Shown: in pieces, positions 57,147-64,000 of the stretch
Numbering within the stretch: position 1 is the stretch's first letter
Layout: each line of letters opens with the position of its first letter
Notes under the pieces: model-generated
The model's database searches: none
Seen by the model: the letters and a program-made list of their open reading frames with translations, nothing else
Told to the model about the DNA's origin: nothing
Source of the DNA: Anaerocolumna sp.
GTDB taxonomy: Bacteria > Bacillota > Clostridia > Lachnospirales > Lachnospiraceae
Direction: 5' to 3'
Length of the DNA stretch: 64,000 nt
NCBI GenBank assembly: GCA_029256725.1
Contig: JAQSXJ010000031.1
Coordinates: 22,316 to 86,315 of the forward strand
Translations under genes and position numbers: made by a program

Positions 57147-58190
57147 TTATTCTCTGATATACTTTTCAAAACCGGAACTGTATTTTAAGTCACCGTTTTT
57201 AAATACCCATAAGGCTTCAATATCAGGGTGAGCCTCTACAAATTTCACTCCATCCTCATAGGACATATTAAAGATTGCTTTGGTATAGGCATCTGCCATC
57301 CCAGAATCTTTGCAGACAATTGAGACTGCCGTAAAATAAGTGGAAGGCATCAGTGTCGCCGGATCTATTATATGATGGTATTTCACACCATCCACCATGT
57401 AGAAGCGTTCATAATCGCCACTGGATACCAGTGAAGCTTCGGTAAGATTTAATATATAAAGATTGGCTTGTTCACTGGTAAGATCCGGGTTCTGGATACC
57501 TACTCGCCAGGGGTCACCTTTGCCGTCCCTGCTTCCAATTACTCTAACATTTCCGCCAACGCTTACCATGCCGTTGAGAAAACCATTTTCTTCAGCATAC
57601 TGGCATACCTTTTCTGTAGCATAACCCTTTCCTACTCCTCCAACATCAAGGGACATTTCAGGATCATTTAAATACACGGTTGACTCTTCTTCATTAATGA
57701 TCATATCTTCTATATTGGTGTGCTTATTCTTTTCTTCCAATAGTTCCATAGGCGGAACTTTTGCCTTTTCCGGATTGTCTATACCTTCCTCCCTGTATTC
57801 ATGCCATACCTTGAGGACTGCACCTAATGCTATATTTAATTTACCTTCTGTTTCTTTGTATGCCTCTTTAGCATAGGTGAGCATATCTATTATTTTTTTA
57901 TCCACTTTGACAGGTTTTATTCCTGCGTTATCATTAATGGTCTTTATATTATTAATCCCTTCATAATCATTATAAATGTCATAAAGCTCATGATATACCT
58001 TAAGCTCATCATAGATCATCTGGGCATATTTGTCGAAGTCTTCTTTATTGTCTGCATAGCCAACAATTTTAGTTACCGTATTAAATAAAACCATAAACTC
58101 TGCCTGATATCTTTTCTGCTCGGAAGCACAGGAGGTGAGGGTAATTACATTTACCAATATTAATACAATCGCTATAAGTCGCTTTCCCAC
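57147..58190 (-). CDS. apbE: FAD:protein FMN transferase, lipoprotein (ApbE)
   Basis: Attaches FMN from FAD to a threonine of secreted client proteins, with Mg2+. It has a lipoprotein signal (GKRLIAIVLILVNVITLTSC, lipidated Cys at about residue 20) and an ApbE domain with LNIALGAVLKVW, the DVGGVGKGYATEKV core, VGGNVRVIG, and the metal-site region KYHHIIDPATLMP. I start at GTG 58190, with GGAG 6 bases upstream; the ATG at 58232 has no ribosome site. It lies between pplA and the eetB-like gene, like FmnB in the Listeria locus. Confidence 0.92.
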   Translation of the reverse strand: MGKRLIAIVLILVNVITLTSCASEQKRYQAEFMVLFNTVTKIVGYADNKEDFDKYAQMIYDELKVYHELYDIYNDYEGINNIKTINDNAGIKPVKVDKKIIDMLTYAKEAYKETEGKLNIALGAVLKVWHEYREEGIDNPEKAKVPPMELLEEKNKHTNIEDMIINEEESTVYLNDPEMSLDVGGVGKGYATEKVCQYAEENGFLNGMVSVGGNVRVIGSRDGKGDPWRVGIQNPDLTSEQANLYILNLTEASLVSSGDYERFYMVDGVKYHHIIDPATLMPSTYFTAVSIVCKDSGMADAYTKAIFNMSYEDGVKFVEAHPDIEALWVFKNGDLKYSSGFEKYIRE

Positions 58191-58387
58191 GTTGATCTCC
58201 ATTCTAAATTTATATAAGTTTCCCTTATACATATCTGTTTGTCGTAAGGTTTCTATATTATATATTAAATACTTTTTATTGTAAATTTCTTTGCAATATA
58301 TGTTACATTTTTTTAGATTTCCACATTCCCAAAAAGCCTGAACGTAAACATTTTTATTCTCCGCACGCTTTTCATTCGTTTAAAATA

Positions 58388-58410
58388 GGGAGGTAGTATA
58401 ACTACCTCCC
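58388..58410 (-). terminator. Hairpin between pplA and apbE
   Basis: Perfect 10-bp stem GGGAGGTAGT/ACTACCTCCC with a 3-base loop, followed on the minus strand by TATTTTAAA. It could attenuate read-through from pplA to apbE, or stabilise the abundant pplA mRNA. Confidence 0.7.
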
Positions 58411-58434
58411 CAAAATATAGTTTGTTAACTTTAA

Positions 58435-59451
58435 TTATTTAGCGTTAGTTGCAGCTTTTTCAACAATTCCCATGAAAGGAGCTACATGTACTGTTACAGA
58501 GCTTGCAAGATCAGCATCGCCGGTTTTTCCTTCTTCATTAACGGACATTCCCTTAACTTCATCAGCAGTTTTTCCAACTACATATTTAGCAAATGCGTTA
58601 GCCTGCTCAAACCACTCTTTTCCAATACCGGAAGCAGATTTCATACCATAAGCATCTTTTAATTCCTGTTTAGACTGAACTTCTGCATTGATATCACTTG
58701 TGATAACACCTTCAGTACTGAAGTTTACATCAGCGATAGAAGCGTCAATTGCACAGCTTGTGATCTTGTTAGATGAATCTACAGTTACTGCAGAGTAGAA
58801 AGCATAAGCTTCAGCTAAACCATCTCCTTCAGCGGATGCATCTTTGGACTTATCAGCTGTTGTTGTAGTTCCAAGACCTAATTTATCTCCGGATTTAGCG
58901 CCTAAATCCTGAGCGTTAGATACAGCTTTAGAAACAACTGCTACGAAATCACCGATATGTACTGTTACAGAAGAAGCAAGATCAGCATCACCAGCTTTTC
59001 CTTCTTCGTTGATAGAGATACCTTTTACTTCATCTAAAGTCTTGCCTTTAACAAATTCAGCAAAGGAATTAGCCTGCTCATACCACTCTTTACTAATGCT
59101 TGAAGCAGCTTTCATTCCATAAGCATCTTTTAATTCCTGTTTTGTCTGGAATCCAGCAGCAATATCTGTTGTAAGCTTACCTTCTTTTGAGAAGTTGATG
59201 TTTGTCTGAGCTGCATCAAGTTTACAATCAATGATCTTGTTGTCAGAACCTACTGTTACAGCAGCGATGTAGGAATATGCCTGAGCTAATCCATCCTCAT
59301 CTCCTGCGTTTGTTGATCCTGCGATTGATGTAACAATACCAAGACCAGTCTTAATTGCTTCCCCACCATCTTTAGATTCGCTCTTACCACATGCGGTGAG
59401 TGTGGTAAATACAAGTGCTAAGCTTAGTACAAGTGCTAAACTTTTTTTCAT
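58435..59451 (-). CDS. pplA: PplA-like surface lipoprotein with two FMN-carrier repeats
   Basis: Lipoprotein of 338 residues: signal peptide with lipobox LTAC (Cys21), then two tandem repeats (about 54-178 and 211-335) of about 60-65 percent identity, joined by a Thr/Ala/Lys-rich linker. Each repeat ends in DADLASSVTVH (Thr163 and Thr320), a variant of the ApbE flavinylation motif D-x-x-[ST]-x-[ST]-x-T. Listeria PplA has the same two-domain plan and carries FMN that passes electrons to iron or other acceptors. GGAGGAC precedes the ATG. The repeats look recently duplicated. Confidence 0.88.
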   Translation of the reverse strand: MKKSLALVLSLALVFTTLTACGKSESKDGGEAIKTGLGIVTSIAGSTNAGDEDGLAQAYSYIAAVTVGSDNKIIDCKLDAAQTNINFSKEGKLTTDIAAGFQTKQELKDAYGMKAASSISKEWYEQANSFAEFVKGKTLDEVKGISINEEGKAGDADLASSVTVHIGDFVAVVSKAVSNAQDLGAKSGDKLGLGTTTTADKSKDASAEGDGLAEAYAFYSAVTVDSSNKITSCAIDASIADVNFSTEGVITSDINAEVQSKQELKDAYGMKSASGIGKEWFEQANAFAKYVVGKTADEVKGMSVNEEGKTGDADLASSVTVHVAPFMGIVEKAATNAK

Positions 59452-59488
59452 ATTTTTTGTCCTCCATAAATTTATTTTTTATTTTAAT

Positions 59489-59503
59489 ATCAGCATTGCT
59501 GAT
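59489..59503. promoter_or_regulatory. Small dyad in the pplA leader
   Basis: ATCAGC-ATT-GCTGAT, 38 bases upstream of the pplA ATG. No promoter pair is clear in this 97-base gap, so pplA may be read from the ndh2 promoter or from one hidden here. Confidence 0.4.
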
Positions 59504-59548
59504 AAAAATAAACCGAAATACTACACACTTACATCGTAAGTGAGTATC

Positions 59549-60451
59549 TTAAGGAAGCAGGATGCTGATAAATATCAGTATCGTTAAACTTCCCATAATA
59601 ATTATATAATTTTTGATTGATAATATAAATGTTTCACTCTTGCTTTGCTTTATTTTAAATGCCTTGATATTCTTCCCTACAGGATATATCGTCAATAAGG
59701 ATAATAGACATAAGGGTGATAATATTTTAACAATAGACATTATAATAACCGAAAGATAGCAGGCATAATAAAGAAATCCAAACAGGTCTAACGATTTCCT
59801 GCCTATATAGTAAGGCAATGTATGCCGTTTTACTTTTATGTCTTTTTCTACATCACAAATATTGTTGGCCAGCATTATGTTCGCCGTACAGCAGAATGGA
59901 ATCACTGCAAACAGCAGAACTGCAAGGATTGGCATTATTTTAACACTTAAATTTATCTCTTCAAGGCTTATACTGTAAGTCAAAAATGTGCCTTCCGGAG
60001 TGTTGATATAAAACATCAGGAACGGAATAAATAATCCGTAAAATATGCCTGATAACAATTCCCCCAGCGGCTGTCTTGATATAGGAACAGGCCCATAGGT
60101 ATAAAAGATACCGCACAGAAAACATACTGCTCCGACTGCAAGTACTACCAAACCATTTTGCCAAGCCAGATATATTCCTAATAAAGCGCCAATAAATAGC
60201 AATACATATATTATATGCAATGCCGTCTTTCTGTCAAAGGGCAGTTTCTGCTCCCCTGTCTTTGTATCAATATAGTTATTGATAGCCGTTGTTGCCAGAT
60301 CCAGCAAAAACATGGAGCAAAAAAATACCAGTGTGTTAATGACGCTGATTTCCTGCTCCTTATAGAGCAGGAGACCAAGAGACATCAAAAATGCAAAAAG
60401 ACTGGTTATCTTGGTCCGGATTTCAACATAGTCCAAAAACCTTTTTATCAT
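59549..60451 (-). CDS. dmkA: UbiA-family prenyltransferase (DmkA)
   Basis: Membrane prenyltransferase of 300 residues with about eight helices. The two Asp-rich motifs that bind prenyl diphosphate and Mg2+ are NNYIDTKTG and NNICDVEKD. It probably joins 1,4-dihydroxy-2-naphthoate to a polyprenyl chain to make demethylmenaquinone. It is 14 bases from the polyprenyl synthase gene. The clustered dmkA-dmkB pair matches the Listeria EET locus. Naphthoate synthesis genes are not in this window. Confidence 0.86.
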   Translation of the reverse strand: MIKRFLDYVEIRTKITSLFAFLMSLGLLLYKEQEISVINTLVFFCSMFLLDLATTAINNYIDTKTGEQKLPFDRKTALHIIYVLLFIGALLGIYLAWQNGLVVLAVGAVCFLCGIFYTYGPVPISRQPLGELLSGIFYGLFIPFLMFYINTPEGTFLTYSISLEEINLSVKIMPILAVLLFAVIPFCCTANIMLANNICDVEKDIKVKRHTLPYYIGRKSLDLFGFLYYACYLSVIIMSIVKILSPLCLLSLLTIYPVGKNIKAFKIKQSKSETFILSIKNYIIIMGSLTILIFISILLP

Positions 60452-60465
60452 GTCTTTTCACTCCT

Positions 60466-61446
60466 TTAGCTAATACGGGAGGCTTTGTTTAAAAGTTCAA
60501 TAAGCTTATCCTTTTTCGCTGAAGTAATGGTTAATTCCTCTATTACTTTCATAGATTTCTTATGATATTTCTCAACCATCAGCTTAGTTATCTTAAGTCC
60601 ACCGGATTTCTCCACTGCTGTGTTGATTTCCTGTCTGGTAATATCCTTATCTCTCGCCTTCTGTTTAAAGTCTGCAAGGTTCCTAAGGGTATGAATCAAA
60701 GGAAGGGTTATTACACCTTGTTCATAATCGGATTGTACCGGTTTGAGGCTTACTTCCTTCGTAGATTCAAAATCCATACAATCATCTGTCAGCTGAAAGA
60801 TCATTCCTATATAGAATCCTAATTGTCTGTAACTTCCGCATTCTTGCCTGTCATAGTCCCCAAAAACAGCGCCTGCGTAAAATGAAGCTTCAAATAAAGC
60901 TGCTGTCTTGCCGGATATAATCTTAAGGTACTGATACACGGACAGGTTCAGATTGTAGTTGTTAATATGCTGTTCCAACTCACCGGTACATATTTTACCG
61001 GCATAATCAGGCAATGCAATTTTAAGATATTTGTCTTTGTCTTCTACACTTGCCGCTAAGATCAGCGCAGCACAGAGCAGATAATCACCGCAGATTACAG
61101 CGGTTTTCTTTCCATATTTCTTCTGCAGAGTCACTTCTCCCCTGCGCAGATCCGCATCATCAATTATGTCGTCATGCACAAGCGTTGCCAGGTGGAGCAC
61201 TTCAATTGCCGCTGCAATCTTAACGGCACCGGGGTGTACCAGCCCTTCCTCATTCTCGCTGCAGGTAATAACCGATGCAGCGCGAATATATTTCCCTCTG
61301 GAGGAGAGAAGGTGAGCAGTATATTTCTTAACTGTCCTGGGAGCCTTGATTATAACGGTTTCCATTTCTTTAACCGCCGCTTCAAATGCTTCAGCGGCAG
61401 TTAACAGAACAGTCTCATCCTTACTGTTTATTTTATTATTAGTCAT
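60466..61446 (-). CDS. dmkB: Polyprenyl diphosphate synthase (DmkB)
   Basis: All-trans prenyl chain elongase of 326 residues. The first Asp-rich motif is HDDIIDDADLRRG (DDIID) and the second is QLTDDCMDFEST (DDCMD); GKTAALFEASF and LRNLADFKQKARD lie at expected places. It supplies the side chain for the quinone made by DmkA. It overlaps the ndh2 stop by 8 bases, so the pair is translationally coupled. Length and motifs fit a heptaprenyl-type synthase; chain length is not certain. Confidence 0.88.
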   Translation of the reverse strand: MTNNKINSKDETVLLTAAEAFEAAVKEMETVIIKAPRTVKKYTAHLLSSRGKYIRAASVITCSENEEGLVHPGAVKIAAAIEVLHLATLVHDDIIDDADLRRGEVTLQKKYGKKTAVICGDYLLCAALILAASVEDKDKYLKIALPDYAGKICTGELEQHINNYNLNLSVYQYLKIISGKTAALFEASFYAGAVFGDYDRQECGSYRQLGFYIGMIFQLTDDCMDFESTKEVSLKPVQSDYEQGVITLPLIHTLRNLADFKQKARDKDITRQEINTAVEKSGGLKITKLMVEKYHKKSMKVIEELTITSAKKDKLIELLNKASRIS

Positions 61447-63451
61447 TATAAATGTACAACTTTCTTACGATAGGTAACTTCTTCCATACTTTTTTAAGAC
61501 CAGGCATAGCATAATAATCTAAACCTAATGTTCTTCCTGCACCGATTAGTAAAGCAACTCCGCCGAAAAGCATCCAGAAATTACTTAAGTACAGACCGGT
61601 TGTGCACACGAACATGAACTGAAGTACTAAAGATACTAAAGCTGCAGGTCCGGTAAGCAGTCCGCCCATTAAAGCAAGACCAACTAAGATTTCAGCTACT
61701 ACGATGAATATCTGCATAAACATCTGCATGCCATCATAGGGAAGGATTAAATGGTTAACAAACCAGTTCATTACAGGGATATCTAATTTAAATGCATAAT
61801 CACTTATAGTAGATTCTGCAAGACTCTTACCGCTTACAAATATAAATCTAATAAGACCTAAAAAGTCAAAGTTCATTATTACATGACCTATAGCTTCAGC
61901 TGCGCCTTCTGTTCCGCCGGCTGCTGTTGCTGATGAGGTTGCATCTGCAGCGCCGGAAGCTGCTGCTGTTGTTACTGCTGTTGCCGCAGAGGTAGCTGCT
62001 GCGGAAGCTCCGTTTAAAAGGCTGTCATACCAGGAATTAGCACCGCCAAAGAATCCGGTAAGCTTAGCTGATTTAAACCAGCCTTCAACTATCTTCATAA
62101 CTCCTTCAAATACCCAAACTGCACCAAGCCATACTCTTAAAGGTACAAGCAGGAAGCTGGGGGTTCTGTTGGAGAAATGTCCACCTACAAAGCTTCGGCA
62201 GTTTCTTACGGTAAAGAATTCATGTTTTAAGTAACTGAACACTTTATTCCAGCCAAGTACCTGGATAAAGTAAACGATATTAATAAAATGTTTTGTGAAC
62301 ATGGCAAAGAAAGAAGCCAGACTGAACATATGATTCGGTGTTCCTACCTGAGCAACACCATATCTTCCTCCTATACTTACCATAACACCGTGGAAAGCCG
62401 GCTTATAAACTTCCATCTCTCCCTGGCCTCTAAGGGAACATGCAACATTGTGAGCAATTACATCTGCACACTGCTCGCAGTTCTCGACCATCTGAGGAAC
62501 GGGACGCTCTTCACCTTCCGGAACGTAATACATATTATCTCCGGCGATGAATACTTTCTCATCCTTAGAAGAACGTAAGTAACTGTCTACCTGGATACGG
62601 GCACCTCTGGTAAGCTCAAGATCTTTTCCAGCTTCCTGAGTAATATCAGCACTCTGAATACCAGCTGCCCAGATTACTGTTCCAGCTGTATAATGATTTA
62701 ACTTATCATTCTGTTTTAATTCAATGAAATCGCTGCCTACTGAAGAAACAGTGGCATTCATAATTAAAGTTACGCCCATTTTCTCAAGACGTCTTGCCAC
62801 CTTAGCGGAAAGTTTCTCTGTAAGATTGGGAATAACACGGCTTAAACCATCTACGTCAAAAAGTGTTACTTCACTTCTGTCAATTTCGTACTTCTCGCAA
62901 AGGATGGGAACATACTCTGCCAGTTCTCCGACCATTTCTACACCTGTAAAACCTGCACCTACTACATAAAAGCTTAAAAGCTTCTTTCTTTCTTCGATAT
63001 TTGTTTCACAAGCAGCCTGGCGAAAAAGGTTATGAATACGGTCTTTTAATATTACCGCATCATCATAAGACCAAAGTTTGAAGGAGTGTTCCTCTGCTCC
63101 GGGAACTCCATAAAAGGTAGGTTTGGAACCAGCTGCAAGAACTAGGATATCATATTGATAATCGCCTGCATTTCCTACAACTTTCTTACTTTCAAAGTTG
63201 ATTGAAGTAACGGTATCATGAACTACCTTAACTTTTCTTCCGGCAAAAACCTTCTTAAGACTTATCTTGATACTATCTTCATCCACGCGGCTTGCCGCTA
63301 CTTCATGGAGTTCAGTAAGCATTGTATGAAAAGGGTTTTTGTCTATTATTGTAATGGTTACTTCAGGATTTTTTTTGAATTTCTTGGCTAATTTTTTCGC
63401 TGTCAGAATACCTGAATATCCGGCACCGACGATAACAATATTTTTCTCCAT
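61439..63451 (-). CDS. ndh2: Type II NADH dehydrogenase with C-terminal membrane (DoxX-like) domain
   Basis: Transfers electrons from NADH to quinone without pumping protons. 670 residues: FAD-binding NIVIVGAGYSGILTAKKL (GxGxxG at residues 9-14), NADH motif YVVGAGFTGVEMVGELAEY, ending of the flavin domain near 440, an Ala/Thr-rich low-complexity insert (about 495-545), then about four membrane helices resembling DoxX. The membrane extension separates EET-type Ndh2 from ordinary NDH-2. AAAGGAG lies 6 bases before ATG 63451; a longer upstream reading lacks a ribosome site. First gene of the cluster. Confidence 0.9.
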   Translation of the reverse strand: MEKNIVIVGAGYSGILTAKKLAKKFKKNPEVTITIIDKNPFHTMLTELHEVAASRVDEDSIKISLKKVFAGRKVKVVHDTVTSINFESKKVVGNAGDYQYDILVLAAGSKPTFYGVPGAEEHSFKLWSYDDAVILKDRIHNLFRQAACETNIEERKKLLSFYVVGAGFTGVEMVGELAEYVPILCEKYEIDRSEVTLFDVDGLSRVIPNLTEKLSAKVARRLEKMGVTLIMNATVSSVGSDFIELKQNDKLNHYTAGTVIWAAGIQSADITQEAGKDLELTRGARIQVDSYLRSSKDEKVFIAGDNMYYVPEGEERPVPQMVENCEQCADVIAHNVACSLRGQGEMEVYKPAFHGVMVSIGGRYGVAQVGTPNHMFSLASFFAMFTKHFINIVYFIQVLGWNKVFSYLKHEFFTVRNCRSFVGGHFSNRTPSFLLVPLRVWLGAVWVFEGVMKIVEGWFKSAKLTGFFGGANSWYDSLLNGASAAATSAATAVTTAAASGAADATSSATAAGGTEGAAEAIGHVIMNFDFLGLIRFIFVSGKSLAESTISDYAFKLDIPVMNWFVNHLILPYDGMQMFMQIFIVVAEILVGLALMGGLLTGPAALVSLVLQFMFVCTTGLYLSNFWMLFGGVALLIGAGRTLGLDYYAMPGLKKVWKKLPIVRKLYIYND

Positions 63452-63480
63452 TTTGTTCTCCTTTGCTAATTTACAGATGC

Positions 63481-63509
63481 ATTGTATCAAATAAAAATTG
63501 ATTCGTCAA
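63481..63509 (-). promoter_or_regulatory. Sigma-A promoter of ndh2 and the electron-transfer cluster
   Basis: TTGACG (63504-63509) and TACAAT (63481-63486) on the minus strand with a 17-base spacer; the leader before ndh2 is about 22 bases. Confidence 0.8.
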
Positions 63510-63761
63510 CTATATTTGTCAGTTTGTTAATTTCTTAATAAAGATTATCAGAATGCAACCGCTTTTCTTCCAATAGATAACATTTTTTATATTTTACTTG
63601 ATTTAATCACATTAAATTATATCATATTTATATGAAAAATCAATTAAATAAGTAGATTTTTTTATCTTAAATCTCTTCAAAATTTAACAAGGCTCTCAAT
63701 AACACCCTTTTATATACTAAAGTGTTTTAAAAACTTAATTTCACTTATTTGATACCTTATT
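63510..63761. other. AT-rich gap between ndh2 promoter and spoIIID terminator
   Basis: About 250 bases with no gene and no firm regulatory motif recognised. Regulatory sites for the cluster could be here, but none stands out. Confidence 0.45.
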
Positions 63762-63793
63762 AAAAAAGCCCTTCTGTTGTAAGAAGAGCTTTT
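63762..63793 (-). terminator. Intrinsic terminator after spoIIID
   Basis: Stem AAAAGC-CTTCT / AGAAG-GCTTTT (63764-63775 with 63782-63793, one mismatch), followed on the minus strand by a T tract (63762-63767). It separates spoIIID from the ndh2 promoter. Confidence 0.88.
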
Positions 63794-63839
63794 CCTTATG
63801 GGGAATTATTGTTTTTTCTAATTAGTAGACCACTACTCA

Positions 63840-64000
63840 TTAGTATGCTTGACTATATTTCGTTTTATGTAAATATTTTTCTTTCGTGGCTAAACCGCCT
63901 CTGATATGCCTTTCCGATTTGTTTAAATCCAGCACGATTCTTGCCCGGTCAGCAAGTGTAGGATTTAGTTGGCCTAAACGTTCCGTAACATCTTTATGTA
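63840..64000 (-). CDS. spoIIID: Sporulation transcription factor SpoIIID, C-terminal part (5' end outside window)
   Basis: The last 52 residues are visible: HKDVTERLGQLNP, then ARIVLDLNKSERHIRGGLAT and KEKYLHK, which match the SpoIIID recognition helix end and basic C-terminal tail. SpoIIID is a small DNA-binding regulator of mother-cell genes in endospore formation. The gene ends at a TAA (63840) and is followed by a clear terminator. In Bacillus spoIIID sits next to mbl; here the mreB/mbl gene is 34 kb away. Confidence 0.88.
   Translation of the reverse strand, partial: HKDVTERLGQLNPTLADRARIVLDLNKSERHIRGGLATKEKYLHKTKYSQAY

Overview
The window looks like a chromosome segment from a low-GC, spore-forming, motile anaerobe of the Clostridia, most likely family Lachnospiraceae (inference from protein character, gene order and strong AGGAGG-type ribosome binding sites). 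Supporting signs are flagellar rod genes, an MCP and CheW, the tail of SpoIIID, an adenosylcobalamin-dependent ribonucleotide reductase, a FatA-type acyl-ACP thioesterase and a TrxB/NlpC/CPBP gene set. Most genes lie on the minus strand. No tRNA, rRNA, CRISPR array, phage or transposase gene was seen.

Layout. 1-2.8 kb: minus-strand threonine branch (ACT-domain protein, hom, and an apgM-like enzyme proposed to act as homoserine kinase). 3.1-9.2 kb: chemoreceptor, MerR regulator, a secreted FMN/FAD flavoreductase with a MerR-type promoter, a 230-bp palindromic element, and CheW. 9.3-13.9 kb: prfB with its programmed frameshift, secA and hpf, followed by an AT-rich gap holding a cluster of DnaA boxes. 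14.6-25.8 kb: housekeeping genes (NlpC/P60, trxB, CPBP protease, methyltransferase, ridA, thioesterase, cvfB-like, comF, nucleotidyltransferase, recD2). 26-29.2 kb: flagellar rod genes next to a frameshifted mreB/mbl. 30-35.1 kb: accessory genes (gldA with a LuxR-type regulator, an orphan siderophore-binding lipoprotein with an AraC regulator). 35.4-55.3 kb: the conserved translation and transcription block rpmG-secE-nusG-rplK-rplA-rplJ-rplL-rpoB-rpoC and rpsL-rpsG-fusA-tuf, with class II nrdJ and a small membrane protein sitting between rpoC and rpsL. 55.4-63.5 kb: a LacI regulator, then a flavin-based extracellular electron transfer (FLEET-type) cluster: ndh2, dmkB, dmkA, pplA, apbE and an eetB-like gene. 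The window ends in spoIIID.

How the genes work together. The 56.6-63.5 kb cluster encodes a dedicated NADH dehydrogenase, the enzymes for a demethylmenaquinone pool, a surface lipoprotein with two FMN-carrier repeats, the FMN transferase that would load it, and a membrane protein. The lipoprotein flavoreductase at 6.1-8.1 kb carries an ApbE-type flavinylation motif and is a plausible second client of the same transferase.

Three genes (yvyF-like, mreB/mbl, rplA) are each broken by a short internal deletion that changes frame. This means either real decay or local assembly error and should be checked before any phenotype is inferred. A dispersed hairpin-plus-Shine-Dalgarno repeat (two copies before apgM, one before the eetB-like gene) and the large palindrome at 8.4-8.65 kb are the least explained elements.
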